This document shows, in pieces, positions 1-9,014 of a stretch of 64,000 nt of DNA. Numbering within the stretch: position 1 is the first letter of the stretch; each line of letters opens with the position of its first letter. Source of the DNA: Thiopontia sp013349825 (GTDB lineage: Bacteria > Pseudomonadota > Gammaproteobacteria > GCF-002020875); the NCBI GenBank assembly GCA_963981015.1, contig CAXCCG010000001.1, positions 1 through 64,000 of the forward strand. Reading direction: 5' to 3'. The notes beneath the pieces were generated by a model. That model searched no databases, was not told the DNA's origin, and worked only from the letters and a program-made list of their open reading frames with translations. A program made the translations under genes and the position numbers.

Positions 1-284
1 TTCAATATCTCTAAATTGAGACTCTTCAAGTTGCCCATGCTCTTTAAGCTCTTTGCAGCAGGTGTGTTACACCCCCCCGCTATCCAATAATCGACAGCTT
101 CAGTCGTCCCAAACCAGTACTTGAACAATATAGGTTTGATAGGTACCGCGAACTGGAAAGTATGAAATAGAGCTCTTTTGTGTGCAGTTCAATAAATCCT
201 GTTATTATCCATCCATCATTCATTAGCATTTCAGTATGTTTGAGAGTGATTATTATTTTTATCTAAATATATGGAGATAATTTG

Positions 285-692
285 ATGAAGAAAATACTGC
301 CTATAATAGTAGGGATGACATTTGCACTTACAACATTTACAACCAGTGCCGGGGAGTTTGGTGACCTGCACGCGACGGTAATGAAGGCAAGAGACTCTCT
401 TGTTACATTGGTCAAAAATGAGAATAAGCGAGGACCGGAGCAGCAAAAGCTGGTACGTGATAGTGCAGATGCAGTCAGCGATATGATTGCAGGGATGAGG
501 GCTCCAAGAGGTAAAGAGGCACAGTTTAATGAGATGGTAGTAAACTGGGTTGCATTCAAAAATACACGCCGAAACCAACTGGTTCCCCTAATACTTGCGG
601 GTAAGCAGGCTGAAGGCGAGAAAATTGCCATGGGTGTGCAGAAGGTTCGCCTGAAGAAAGTACTGAGTATTTGTAAGGTGCTAGATAAGTAG
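285..692 (+). CDS. Small secreted hypothetical protein
   Basis: A 135-residue protein of unknown function. The N-terminus (MKKILPIIVGMTFALTTF, then TTSAGEF) is a classic Sec signal peptide with a likely cleavage after TSA-G or just before it, so the mature protein should be periplasmic or secreted. The mature part is about 112 residues, mostly predicted helical and rich in Lys/Arg near its C-terminus, with a single Cys and no CxxCH heme motif. The ATG at 285 is preferred over the in-frame TTG at 282 because GGAG sits about 9 bases upstream. It stands alone on the plus strand and is followed by a strong hairpin. I do not recognise the family; a four-helix-bundle sensor or cytochrome c-prime-like fold without heme is possible but not shown. 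Confidence 0.6.
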   Translation: MKKILPIIVGMTFALTTFTTSAGEFGDLHATVMKARDSLVTLVKNENKRGPEQQKLVRDSADAVSDMIAGMRAPRGKEAQFNEMVVNWVAFKNTRRNQLVPLILAGKQAEGEKIAMGVQKVRLKKVLSICKVLDK

Positions 693-712
693 TTGACATA
701 TAGGCTACAACA

Positions 713-748
713 GCTCCACACCTCTATCATACAGAAGAGGTGTGGAGC
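713..748. terminator. Perfect 13-bp hairpin after the secreted protein gene
   Basis: GCTCCACACCTCT at 713-725 pairs exactly with AGAGGTGTGGAGC at 736-748 across a 10-base loop. It begins 20 bases after the stop codon at 692, which fits a transcription end. No clear T-run follows on either strand, so it may be a terminator helper or RNA-protecting hairpin rather than a full intrinsic terminator. Confidence 0.5.
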
Positions 749-789
749 CAGACGCAAACCCAACAACTATGAGCTGAAAGTCCACCTAC

Positions 790-1104
790 TTATTCCAAGA
801 TAATATTGCCTGTATCTCCATTTGATGGGTCCTTGTGTCGCTCCAGATACTCCTGAACCATCTCATCAGTGATATTTCCTTTAGTCCAATCGCCATACCT
901 TATCGCCTAGAAATGTCTATCCCAGTATCGCTTCCTTAGCTCTGGAAACTCATTTTGCAATATCCTTGATGATCCCCTCTTTAACCTCTTCACAAGATTA
1001 CTGATTGATACTCTTGCCAGATACTCTACGGTACAAAAGTACGCACACCTTGCGAAGTCTCTTTTACACGGTGTTGCGAACAACTCTCTGCTCGACTCAG
1101 CACC
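790..1104 (-). pseudogene. Decayed IS200/IS605-family TnpA (Y1) transposase fragment
   Basis: Reading the minus strand in one frame gives SISNLVKRLKRGSS, then FPELRKRYWDRHF, a TAG stop at 909-907, then GNITDEMVQEYLERH and KDPSNGDTGNIILE before TAA at 792-790. The order RYWxRHF, (x)GNxTDExxxxYLE is the C-terminal half of the small HuH/Y1 transposases of IS200/IS605 elements (family knowledge). The internal stop, the missing N-terminal HuH region and the absence of a start show that it is inactive. It lies between the secreted protein gene and tRNA-fMet, where rimP-nusA would be expected in many gammaproteobacteria, so the insertion may mark a synteny break. Confidence 0.7.
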
Positions 1105-1187
1105 AGATGTAGCCGTTGGACAGCAGTAAGTTATTGAGTTTCACCCTCTGCTAGGCACCGACATTCGGGCAAACTAGACACCAAAAG

Positions 1188-1215
1188 AAAAGGCTCATCA
1201 AAAGATGAGCCTTTT
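1188..1215 (-). terminator. Intrinsic terminator for tRNA-fMet
   Basis: AAAAGGCTCATC (1188-1199), loop AAAA, GATGAGCCTTTT (1204-1215). On the minus strand the hairpin follows tRNA-fMet by 12 bases and runs into TTTTCTTTT. The symmetric A/T flanks mean it could work in both directions. Confidence 0.75.
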
Positions 1216-1227
1216 CAATCATTTAAT

Positions 1228-1304
<77 letters not shown>

Positions 1305-1396
1305 TCAACGATGGGGCGAATATTACAGACACTTCTAATATAAAGCAAGCAGTTTTTGTAATATATTACAATCGTATGGATATTGAATTACCAACA

Positions 1397-2851
1397 CTAC
1401 CCAATTGCACTCTGACAGATCAGCATCAATTGGGCAGGAAATAAACCGAGTGCCAAGACAACCATTGCATTGAGCGAAAGCGTTATGCCCACCGGGTTTA
1501 AATCAACATTTTCTACAGACATCCCCTCTCCCTCAGCCTTATCAAAGTAGATTGTTTTGATCACTCTCAGATAGTAGAAAGCACCAATAACAGAGAAGAA
1601 GACTGCCGCAACGGCCAACCAGACCAGATCAACCGAGACCACCTGTTGCAGTACAGCAAGCTTGGCATAGAAGCCTACTGTCGGTGGCACTCCAGCCATT
1701 GAGAACATGAGGATAAGCATCATCAGCGCATACCAAGGGTGGCGTTTTGCCAACCCTTTATAGTCTGAGATCTCTTCTGCCTCAAACCCTTTACGGCTCA
1801 TCAACAGAATCATCCCAAAGCCGCCTGCTGAGGTAAGCGCATAGGTTATGGCATAGAACATTGCTGACTCGTAACCTGCTTCAGTACCACTCAGCACGCC
1901 CAGCAGCAAGAAACCAATATGGGAGATACCTGAATAGGCCAGCATGCGTTTCAAGTTGGTTTGGGCAATCGCAATCACGTTACCCAGCGCCATTGAGAGT
2001 AGTGCGAGAATAATCAACATGGGTTGCCAATCGAGTATCATTCCATTCAGTCCATCCACCAGCAGCCGCATGACCATCGCAAAGGCAGCAATCTTGGGTG
2101 CGCTGGCGATATAGGTGGTTACTGAGGTTGGAGCACCCTGATAGACATCAGGCACCCACATATGGAATGGTACAGCACCGAGTTTAAAGGCGGTCCCGGA
2201 GACTACAAAGACCAGCCCAAACACCAGTACCAAATTGAGATCTGCGTTGCTGCTCTGGCTCTGTATCGCTATAGCAACCTCGCCAATATCCAGGCTACCC
2301 GTTGCACCATAAAGCATAGAGATACCATAGAGCAACATACCGGAGGCCAGGGCTCCCAATACAAAATACTTCATCGCTGCCTCTGAGGCACGCGCTTCAT
2401 CGCGTTGCAGTGCAACCATCACATACATCGACAGAGACATCAGCTCCAGCCCAAGATAGAGTGTCAAGAAGGAGTGAGCCGATATCAAAATCATCATTCC
2501 CAGCACACCAAATAACCCCAACACGAAGTACTCTCCACGATAGAGCTCGCGATCCTTCTGATAATCCCCTGAGTAGAGGAAGACCATGGTTGTAATCAAT
2601 AAAACAGCGATCTTCAGTACGTCCCCCATTGGGTCACGCACAATCGAGCCATCAAAGAGTAACTGTGTTTCACCACTCATACCTGCTGCAACTACAACCG
2701 CTGTGACCAACAGAGAGCCCATAGTCAGCAGCCCTGTAATAATGCGACTCTCCTCTTTTACGAAGAGGTCTACTAACAACACAGCGCATGCCAGTGTCAG
2801 CAGGGTAATTTCTGGCGCGACAGCAGAGAGTTGTGAAGTATCAAATTTCAT
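1397..2851 (-). CDS. nuoN: NADH-quinone oxidoreductase subunit N
   Basis: Antiporter-like membrane subunit of complex I, one of the three proton-pumping Mrp-type subunits (L, M, N). The 484-residue product is almost entirely hydrophobic with about 13-14 predicted helices. The family signature is visible in the middle: GTAFKLGAVPFHMWVPDVYQ with the conserved pump Lys, and the LKRMLAYSGISHIGF segment. Length agrees with E. coli NuoN (about 485). The ATG at 2851 has AGGAAG about 7 bases upstream. It is the last gene of the 14-gene operon, 11 bases after nuoM. Confidence 0.98.
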   Translation of the reverse strand: MKFDTSQLSAVAPEITLLTLACAVLLVDLFVKEESRIITGLLTMGSLLVTAVVVAAGMSGETQLLFDGSIVRDPMGDVLKIAVLLITTMVFLYSGDYQKDRELYRGEYFVLGLFGVLGMMILISAHSFLTLYLGLELMSLSMYVMVALQRDEARASEAAMKYFVLGALASGMLLYGISMLYGATGSLDIGEVAIAIQSQSSNADLNLVLVFGLVFVVSGTAFKLGAVPFHMWVPDVYQGAPTSVTTYIASAPKIAAFAMVMRLLVDGLNGMILDWQPMLIILALLSMALGNVIAIAQTNLKRMLAYSGISHIGFLLLGVLSGTEAGYESAMFYAITYALTSAGGFGMILLMSRKGFEAEEISDYKGLAKRHPWYALMMLILMFSMAGVPPTVGFYAKLAVLQQVVSVDLVWLAVAAVFFSVIGAFYYLRVIKTIYFDKAEGEGMSVENVDLNPVGITLSLNAMVVLALGLFPAQLMLICQSAIG

Positions 2852-2862
2852 TTCTTATCTTC

Positions 2863-4377
2863 CTACAGTTTGGAGACCGTAATCTGTTGTAACAGATGAT
2901 CTACTGAGGCATGCATCACATCAATGACAGGTGCAGGATAGAGCCCCATCCCCAATACCGCTGCCGCAAGAATTGCCATTATCAGAAATTCTCTCTTATT
3001 CATATCACTCAAACCGGCAACTCCCTCATTGCCCACCTTGCCATAGACCACACGCTTATACATCCACAGAGTATAGGCAGCCCCCAGAATCAGCGTAGTT
3101 GCAGCCAGGAAGGCAATCCAGAAGTTGGCACGGAAAGCGCCCAGGATCACCATAAACTCACCGACAAAACCAGAGGTGCCGGGAAGTCCTGCATTGGCCA
3201 TCGAGAAGAAGAGCATGAAGGCGGCAAAAACCGGCATGGTATTCGCGACACCACCGTAATCCCCGATCTGGCGTGAATGGAGACGATCATAGAGAACGCC
3301 CACACTGAGGAACATGGCACCCGAAATAAAGCCGTGGGAGATCATCTGCGCCAGCGCACCTTCGACACCAATGGCAGCCCCTTCCATACTACCGCTCTGC
3401 TTGAAGATCATGAACGGGATAAAGAAGCCGAGGGTGACAAAGCCCATGTGTGAAATCGATGAGTAGGCGATCAGCTTCTTCATGTCCTGCTGCACCAGCG
3501 CCACAAAACCGATATAGACCACCGCTATCAGCGACAAGGTAATCATGAAGGTATCCAGTTCACTGCTCGCATCCGGCACAATTGGCAGACTGAAGCGAAG
3601 GAAACCGTAGGCTCCCATCTTCAACATGATTGCTGCCAGTACAACAGAGCCACCGGTCGGTGCCTCTACGTGCGCATCCGGTAACCAGGTGTGAACAGGC
3701 CACATCGGTACCTTGACTGCAAAGGCGAGCAGAAAGGCAAAGAAGATCAGTATCTGTGCGGTCATTCCAATCTTCAGATCATGATAGGCCAAAATCGAGA
3801 AGGTATTACTCTCGCTATAGAGCCATAGCAGCGAGATCAGCATAAAGACTGAGCCGAGGAAGGTATAGAGGAAGAATTTGATGGTTGCATAGACACGGTT
3901 CGGTCCACCCCAGACACCGATAATGACAAACATCGGAATCAGCATCGCCTCCCAGAAGACATAGAAGAGAATCGCATCCAGTGCTGCGAAGACTCCGTTC
4001 ATCAGACCCGTCATCATCAGGAACGCCGCCATATACTGCGAATTACGATCCTGAATCACTTCCCAGCCAGCTATCACTACAATCACCGTAATAAAGCTGG
4101 TAAGCACAATAAACGGCATGGAGATACCGTCGACACCCAAGTGATAATTGATGTTGAACGGCTCAATCCAGGGAACCATCTCAACAAACTGCATCAGATG
4201 GGTGGTTCGATCAAAACCGTTCCATAGAGCGAGGGAGATCAACAGTGTAATCATTGCGAAGGTGAGCGCTGTGACGCGCCCAAAGGCACCTCGACGATCT
4301 CCAACCGCCAACGTCAACAGGCCGCCCACAATGGGAATCCAGATCAATAAACTTAAAAGGGAGGAGTCTGAACTCAT
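2863..4377 (-). CDS. nuoM: NADH-quinone oxidoreductase subunit M
   Basis: Second antiporter-like proton-pumping subunit of complex I. About 504 residues, with about 14 predicted membrane helices. Conserved family segments are LAFAVKVPMWPVHTWLPDAH with the pump Lys, APTGGSVVLAAIMLKMG, and KKLIAYSSISHMGF. I choose ATG at 4377 rather than TTG at 4383, as MSSDSSLLSLLIW starts the first helix sensibly; AAGAG lies 9 bases upstream. The TTG alternative overlaps the stop of the tiny ORF at 4380-4511. Stop is 11 bases before nuoN. Confidence 0.97.
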   Translation of the reverse strand: MSSDSSLLSLLIWIPIVGGLLTLAVGDRRGAFGRVTALTFAMITLLISLALWNGFDRTTHLMQFVEMVPWIEPFNINYHLGVDGISMPFIVLTSFITVIVVIAGWEVIQDRNSQYMAAFLMMTGLMNGVFAALDAILFYVFWEAMLIPMFVIIGVWGGPNRVYATIKFFLYTFLGSVFMLISLLWLYSESNTFSILAYHDLKIGMTAQILIFFAFLLAFAVKVPMWPVHTWLPDAHVEAPTGGSVVLAAIMLKMGAYGFLRFSLPIVPDASSELDTFMITLSLIAVVYIGFVALVQQDMKKLIAYSSISHMGFVTLGFFIPFMIFKQSGSMEGAAIGVEGALAQMISHGFISGAMFLSVGVLYDRLHSRQIGDYGGVANTMPVFAAFMLFFSMANAGLPGTSGFVGEFMVILGAFRANFWIAFLAATTLILGAAYTLWMYKRVVYGKVGNEGVAGLSDMNKREFLIMAILAAAVLGMGLYPAPVIDVMHASVDHLLQQITVSKL

Positions 4378-4379
4378 AA

Positions 4380-4511
4380 TCAAATACTCTTCTTAACCAC
4401 AGCTGTGGGAATATTAGGGCTATCGGGGTTGACTGTAAGTGTCTGTACCATTGGTGCCAAAGTACCCTCTCTGGGGTTGCTCAACTCAATCTCTGTGTAG
4501 ACTAGTCCCAT
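4380..4511 (-). CDS. Tiny ORF between nuoL and nuoM, resembling the start of a clan AA aspartic protease
   Basis: A 43-residue ORF, beginning MGLVYTEIELSNPRE and ending KKSI, fills the otherwise unusual 140-base gap between nuoL and nuoM and ends 2 bases before the nuoM ATG. The first 14 residues resemble, from memory, the N-terminus of retropepsin-like clan AA aspartic proteases (MGLVYxxIEL followed by a VDTG active site). No DTG is present and the rest does not continue the similarity, so it is probably a degraded fragment, or a short ORF serving only to couple translation to nuoM. No clear ribosome site precedes it. Confidence 0.35.
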   Translation of the reverse strand: MGLVYTEIELSNPREGTLAPMVQTLTVNPDSPNIPTAVVKKSI

Positions 4512-4517
4512 GAATAA

Positions 4518-6518
4518 TTACCTGTACAGTACCCAAGCCAGCATAATGAGAAGGCCGATAATCATTGCAAAGGCGTAGTGGTAGAGATAGCCACTCTGCA
4601 GATGGCGAATGATCGCGGCGATCTTCCCTACACTGTAAGCGGAGCCATTTACGACCAGACCATCAATTAATTTTGTATCGCCAAATTTCCACAGCAGACC
4701 ACCAATTCCTCTCGAGCCACCCGCAAAGAAGATCTCATTAAAGCTGTCAAAGCCGTACTTGTTCTCCAGCAGTGCATGAACTCCTGAGAAGCGTTGCTTG
4801 ATCGCCTCAGGAATATCAGGTCGCACCATGTAGAAGTAATAGGCGGTACCTACACCAGACATTGCCAACCAAAATGGAGGGGCCATCATGCCGTGAAGGA
4901 TAAAGCCCAAAACACCGTGAAATCCCTCCCCTACATGTGCCAGTACATCATGCTCCGGCTTCACCTGAATGGCATCACCGAAGAAGCCGGCAAATAGCAT
5001 CGGCTCAACAAAGAGCGCACCAATAATGGCCGAGGGAATCGCCAACGCGATGAGTGGCCCTGTTACCACCCATGGCGTCTCATGTGGTGCGTGTCCATGT
5101 CCGTGAGACTCATCAACATCACTGTCATGTTCTTCATCGTGATGATGGTGTGCCTGATGGAAACGCTCTTCACCATGGAACACCAGGAAGAACATACGGA
5201 AGCTGTAGAGTGCCGTAATAAATACGCCCAACAGTACCGCAATATAGGCAAAGGTTGATCCTGCTGTATTGGAGGCATGTACCGCCTCGATGATGGCATC
5301 CTTGGAGAAGAAGCCAGCAAAACCGGGAAAGCCAATCAATGCCAGTGAACCGACCAGTGAAGTCCAGTAGGTAATCGGCATATATTTCTTCAGCCCCCCC
5401 ATATGACGCATATCCTGTTCATGGTGCATCGCAATGATCACCGAACCGGCGGCGAGGAAGAGCAGAGCCTTGAAGAAGGCGTGGGTCATTAGATGGAAGA
5501 CACCTGCCGCATAGGCAGAGGCACCCAGCGCTACGGTCATATAACCGAGCTGTGAGAGTGTTGAATAGGCAACCACGCGCTTGATATCGTGCTGTACCAG
5601 CCCAAGGAACCCCATAAAGAGTGCAGTAATGGCACCAATAATCAACACCACAGAGAGTGCGGTCTCTGAGAGTTCAAACAGGGGCGACATACGAGCCACC
5701 ATAAAGATACCTGCGGTCACCATGGTTGCGGCATGGATCAGAGCCGAAATCGGCGTTGGACCCTCCATAGAGTCTGGCAACCAGACATGCAGCGGCACCT
5801 GTGCCGATTTACCCATTGCACCAATAAAGAGGAGAATACAGATCAGCGTCATCACTGACCACTCACTGTCCCCCCAGATGTTGATCGTCTGACCTACGAC
5901 GCTGTCAGTACCGGCAAAGACTTCTGCGTAATCCAGTGAGCCAAAATAGAGCAATACCCCTGCAATACCCAGAAGAAAACCAAAGTCTCCCACTCGATTC
6001 ACCAAAAAGGCCTTGAGATTGGCATAGATTGCAGTCTCTTTCTGGTACCAGAAACCAATCAACAGATAGGAAACTACACCGACAGCTTCCCAACCGAAGA
6101 AGAGCTGCATGAAGTTGTTGGACATCACCAACATGAACATGGAGAAGGTGAAGAGCGAGATATAGCTGAAGAAACGCTTGTAGCCGGGATCTTCCTGCAT
6201 ATATCCGATGGTATAGATATGCACCATCAGCGAGACAAAGCTCACCACCACCAGCATCATTGCAGTTAGCTGATCAACCAGGAAACCCACATGGAAACCA
6301 ACGCCGCCACTCACCATCCAGGTGTAGACGTTACCGTTAAAGGTGTTGCCATTGATCGCCGTATCCTGAAACACGACCAGTGAAAGCACAAAGGAGGCCG
6401 CTACCCCACCAATGGTAACGATATGCGCAACCTTGCGTTCCATCCAGTGGCCAAAGATGCCAGCCAGAATACTGCCGATCAGTGGCGCGAATACAATACT
6501 CAGGTAGATTGATTTCAT
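4518..6518 (-). CDS. nuoL: NADH-quinone oxidoreductase subunit L
   Basis: Largest antiporter-like subunit of complex I, with the long lateral helix that spans the membrane arm. 666 residues, close to the family norm of about 610-670. Family blocks seen are FFGWEAVGVVSYLLIGFW, GKSAQVPLHVWLPDSMEGPT with the pump Lys, and HDIKRVVAYSTLSQLGYM. A His/Asp-rich loop (residues about 452-477, AHHHHDEEHDSD then HGHGHAPHE) separates the last pump helices from the lateral-helix region; such loops occur in many NuoL proteins. ATG at 6518 has AGGGG at better spacing than the ATG at 6524. It starts 10 bases after nuoK. Confidence 0.97.
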   Translation of the reverse strand: MKSIYLSIVFAPLIGSILAGIFGHWMERKVAHIVTIGGVAASFVLSLVVFQDTAINGNTFNGNVYTWMVSGGVGFHVGFLVDQLTAMMLVVVSFVSLMVHIYTIGYMQEDPGYKRFFSYISLFTFSMFMLVMSNNFMQLFFGWEAVGVVSYLLIGFWYQKETAIYANLKAFLVNRVGDFGFLLGIAGVLLYFGSLDYAEVFAGTDSVVGQTINIWGDSEWSVMTLICILLFIGAMGKSAQVPLHVWLPDSMEGPTPISALIHAATMVTAGIFMVARMSPLFELSETALSVVLIIGAITALFMGFLGLVQHDIKRVVAYSTLSQLGYMTVALGASAYAAGVFHLMTHAFFKALLFLAAGSVIIAMHHEQDMRHMGGLKKYMPITYWTSLVGSLALIGFPGFAGFFSKDAIIEAVHASNTAGSTFAYIAVLLGVFITALYSFRMFFLVFHGEERFHQAHHHHDEEHDSDVDESHGHGHAPHETPWVVTGPLIALAIPSAIIGALFVEPMLFAGFFGDAIQVKPEHDVLAHVGEGFHGVLGFILHGMMAPPFWLAMSGVGTAYYFYMVRPDIPEAIKQRFSGVHALLENKYGFDSFNEIFFAGGSRGIGGLLWKFGDTKLIDGLVVNGSAYSVGKIAAIIRHLQSGYLYHYAFAMIIGLLIMLAWVLYR

Positions 6519-6528
6519 TTCCATACCC

Positions 6529-6834
6529 CTACCCCTTCAAGCTGCCAAGATCATCAACATTGATGGTTTTACGGTTACGGAACAGTAGCACCAGGATTGC
6601 CAACCCAATCGCTGCTTCTGCTGCAGCCACCGTAAGAATAAAGAAGACAAAGACCTGTCCATTCGGATCCCCCAGGTAGTGGGAGAAGGCTACAAAATTA
6701 ATATTGACCGAGAGCAGCATCAGCTCAATCGCCATCAACAGAATGATCACATTCTTTCGGTTGAGGAAGATCCCCGCCATACTCAGGGTGAAGAGCAGCG
6801 CCCCAAGAATCAGAAAGTCAGACAGTGCAATCAT
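6529..6834 (-). CDS. nuoK: NADH-quinone oxidoreductase subunit K
   Basis: 101-residue Mrp-like subunit of complex I with three membrane helices. The central helix carries the conserved IELMLLSVNINFVAF block, whose buried Glu is needed for proton transfer (family knowledge), and a second conserved Glu lies in AAAEAAIGLAILVLLFRN. Length is typical (100). ATG at 6834 overlaps the TGA of nuoJ by four bases (ATGA), so the two are translationally coupled. Confidence 0.98.
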   Translation of the reverse strand: MIALSDFLILGALLFTLSMAGIFLNRKNVIILLMAIELMLLSVNINFVAFSHYLGDPNGQVFVFFILTVAAAEAAIGLAILVLLFRNRKTINVDDLGSLKG

Positions 6835-7430
6835 GTCTCATCTCCTTCTCGAATATCGAGCAAGCGAACTCGATCACTCCGATTCACACGGTGTTGATCC
6901 GCAATATTCTGTTTCCTGCTCTCTGGACGACGGCGAAAGGTAAGTCCTATCGCTGCGACAATGGCAATCAACAGGATTGCTGCGGCCACTTCAAAGGAGA
7001 ACACATGGACTGTATAGAGTTGTTCCCCCAACTCCTTGGTATTACTGTAATCCGGACCATGCGGTACCGGGGATGGAAAGTTTTCAGCACTGAAGTAACG
7101 CCCCCCCAACACCACACTCATCTCAACCACGATGGTAGCCGCAACCAGTGCGCCCGCCGGGAAATAGCGTGTAAAGCCCTCACGTAGCGGCTCCATATTG
7201 GCATCCAGCATCATCACCACAAACAGGAACAATACCATCACGGCACCGACATAGACCAATACCAAGGTGATCGCCAGGAATTCTGCCTCCAGCAGTAACC
7301 ATAGTGCTGAGGTGGTGAAGAATGCAAGAATCAGAAAGATCGCTGCATGTACTGCACTTTTGGCAGTAATCACTTTAAAGGCCGCAAACAGCAACACTGC
7401 ACTGAAGAGGTAAAATAGTATTGAAGTCAT
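6831..7430 (-). CDS. nuoJ: NADH-quinone oxidoreductase subunit J
   Basis: 199-residue complex I membrane subunit with five predicted helices. The conserved pi-bulge helix segment LVYVGAVMVLFLFVVMML is present. The cytoplasmic C-terminal tail (RRRPESRKQNIADQHRVNR) is polar, as usual for the family. It starts one base after nuoI and ends within nuoK by an ATGA overlap. Confidence 0.97.
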   Translation of the reverse strand: MTSILFYLFSAVLLFAAFKVITAKSAVHAAIFLILAFFTTSALWLLLEAEFLAITLVLVYVGAVMVLFLFVVMMLDANMEPLREGFTRYFPAGALVAATIVVEMSVVLGGRYFSAENFPSPVPHGPDYSNTKELGEQLYTVHVFSFEVAAAILLIAIVAAIGLTFRRRPESRKQNIADQHRVNRSDRVRLLDIREGDET

Positions 7431-7961
7431 TTATCGATACCTCCCATCCACTTCCAGGTCCGCTGCCAGTTGTGACTCATTTTGATCTCCAATCTTCAGC
7501 AGCTCCTCTTTGGTGATCACCGAACCGGTGCGAGACTCAAAGCAGTACTCGTAAATCCGAGTCTCAACAATAGCATCCACTGGACACGCCTCCTGACAAT
7601 ATCCACAAAAGATACATTTAAAAAGATCAATGTCATAACGGGTGGTACGACGGTTACCATAATTACTGGAACGTCCCGCACCATTCACTTGCGGCGCACC
7701 CTCATTACGAGGAGCCGCCTCGATGGTGATGGCCATTGCCGGACAGACCGCCTCACACAGTTTACAGGCAATGCAGCGCTCTTCACCATCTTCATAGCGG
7801 CGCAGTGCATGCAATCCACGAAAACGGGGGGACTGAGGTGCTTTCTCTTCTGGATAGTTGAGGGTAAATTTCTTTTTAAACAGATACTTACCAGTAACAC
7901 TCAGCCCCTGCAACAACTCCCATAGTGTCCAGACCTTTAAAAGTTTCTTTAACTTATCCAT
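7431..7961 (-). CDS. nuoI: NADH-quinone oxidoreductase subunit I, 2x[4Fe-4S]
   Basis: TYKY-type peripheral-arm subunit that carries clusters N6a and N6b toward the quinone site. 176 residues. Two ferredoxin motifs are complete: CIACKLCEAVCPA and CIFCGYCQEACPV. The N-terminal amphipathic part (LLKVWTLWELLQGLSVTGKY) fits membrane attachment beside NuoH. The linker between the clusters (EAAPRNEGAPQVNGAGRSSN) is slightly longer than in E. coli, as in many proteobacteria. It starts 3 bases after nuoH. Confidence 0.98.
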   Translation of the reverse strand: MDKLKKLLKVWTLWELLQGLSVTGKYLFKKKFTLNYPEEKAPQSPRFRGLHALRRYEDGEERCIACKLCEAVCPAMAITIEAAPRNEGAPQVNGAGRSSNYGNRRTTRYDIDLFKCIFCGYCQEACPVDAIVETRIYEYCFESRTGSVITKEELLKIGDQNESQLAADLEVDGRYR

Positions 7962-7964
7962 TCA

Positions 7965-9014
7965 TCAGGCTCCCAAAACACCGCTAAACCAGGGACCCAA
8001 CTCTGCGTAGATCGCCACACCTTCCACAAACAGCCAGAAGATCGTAACTGGCAGAAACACTTTCCAGCCCAGACGCATGATCTGGTCATAGCGGTAACGG
8101 GGAAAAGTGGCTCGGAACCAGAGGAAAAGAAAGAGGAAGATTGACATCTTCATCAGCAACCAGAAGAGTCCGGGCACCCACGCAGTCATGGGGTCCAATA
8201 CTGGAATCCCCTGAAAAGGTGAGAGCCACCCTCCCAGAAAGAGAATACTGGAGAGCGCTGCAATCAAGATCATGTTGGCATATTCCGCCAGAAAGAAGAT
8301 TGCAAAGGTCATTCCTGAATATTCCACATGGAACCCGGCAACAATCTCAGATTCACCCTCAGCCACATCGAATGGCGCACGGTTGGTCTCGGCAACACCG
8401 GAGAGGAAATAGACTACAAATAGTGGCAGTAGCGGCAGCCAGTACCAAGTCAGAAAGTTTCCCTCCTGTGCTCGTACAATATCACCCAAGTTAAGACTTC
8501 CCGCAGCCATCAGCACCCCAACTAACGCAAAACCCATTGCGATCTCATAGGAGACCACCTGTGCAGCTGAACGCATCGCTCCCAAGAAGGCATATTTTGA
8601 GTTAGAGGCCCATCCCGCAATGATCACACCGTAAACACCAATAGAGGTCAGTGCCAATACATAGAGTAGCCCTGCATCCATATTGGAGAGGACCAGTTCA
8701 TCATCAAAGGGGATCACTGCCCATGCCGCCAGAGCAGGGGCAATCGATAGAATGGGGGCCACAACAAACAGTATTTTATTGGCACCGGTTGGCAGGATAA
8801 TCTCCTTAAACATCAGTTTAAGTGCATCTGCAATCGGCTGTAGCCATCCTTTGGGTCCAACGCGATTCGGGCCGATACGAACCTGCATATAGCCAATAAT
8901 CTTGCGTTCTGCATAGGTGAGATAGGCAACCCCCAACATCAATGGCGCAACAATGACAACAATCTTGACAATCGTCCAGAGAACGGTCAATACAGTATCT
9001 GAAAGCTCAAACAT
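7965..9014 (-). CDS. nuoH: NADH-quinone oxidoreductase subunit H
   Basis: 349-residue membrane subunit that forms much of the quinone chamber. It has eight predicted helices and conserved blocks YAERKIIGYMQVRIGPNRVG, ETNRAPFDVAEGESE and HVEYSGM, whose charged residues line the E-channel in the family. ATG at 9014-9012 overlaps the TAA of nuoG by one base (TAATG), showing coupled translation. Confidence 0.98.
   Translation of the reverse strand: MFELSDTVLTVLWTIVKIVVIVAPLMLGVAYLTYAERKIIGYMQVRIGPNRVGPKGWLQPIADALKLMFKEIILPTGANKILFVVAPILSIAPALAAWAVIPFDDELVLSNMDAGLLYVLALTSIGVYGVIIAGWASNSKYAFLGAMRSAAQVVSYEIAMGFALVGVLMAAGSLNLGDIVRAQEGNFLTWYWLPLLPLFVVYFLSGVAETNRAPFDVAEGESEIVAGFHVEYSGMTFAIFFLAEYANMILIAALSSILFLGGWLSPFQGIPVLDPMTAWVPGLFWLLMKMSIFLFLFLWFRATFPRYRYDQIMRLGWKVFLPVTIFWLFVEGVAIYAELGPWFSGVLGA

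Noticed and set aside
1..284. Minus-strand frame at the left edge (KELKEHGQLEE)
   Set aside because: It looks protein-like over 20 residues but has no start codon after the upstream stop and runs off the edge. Not enough to call a gene; no other feature is seen in 1-284.
5063..5335. Second gene in the His-rich NuoL loop
   Set aside because: An out-of-frame open frame on the same strand as nuoL; the His-rich loop is part of NuoL, as in many relatives.
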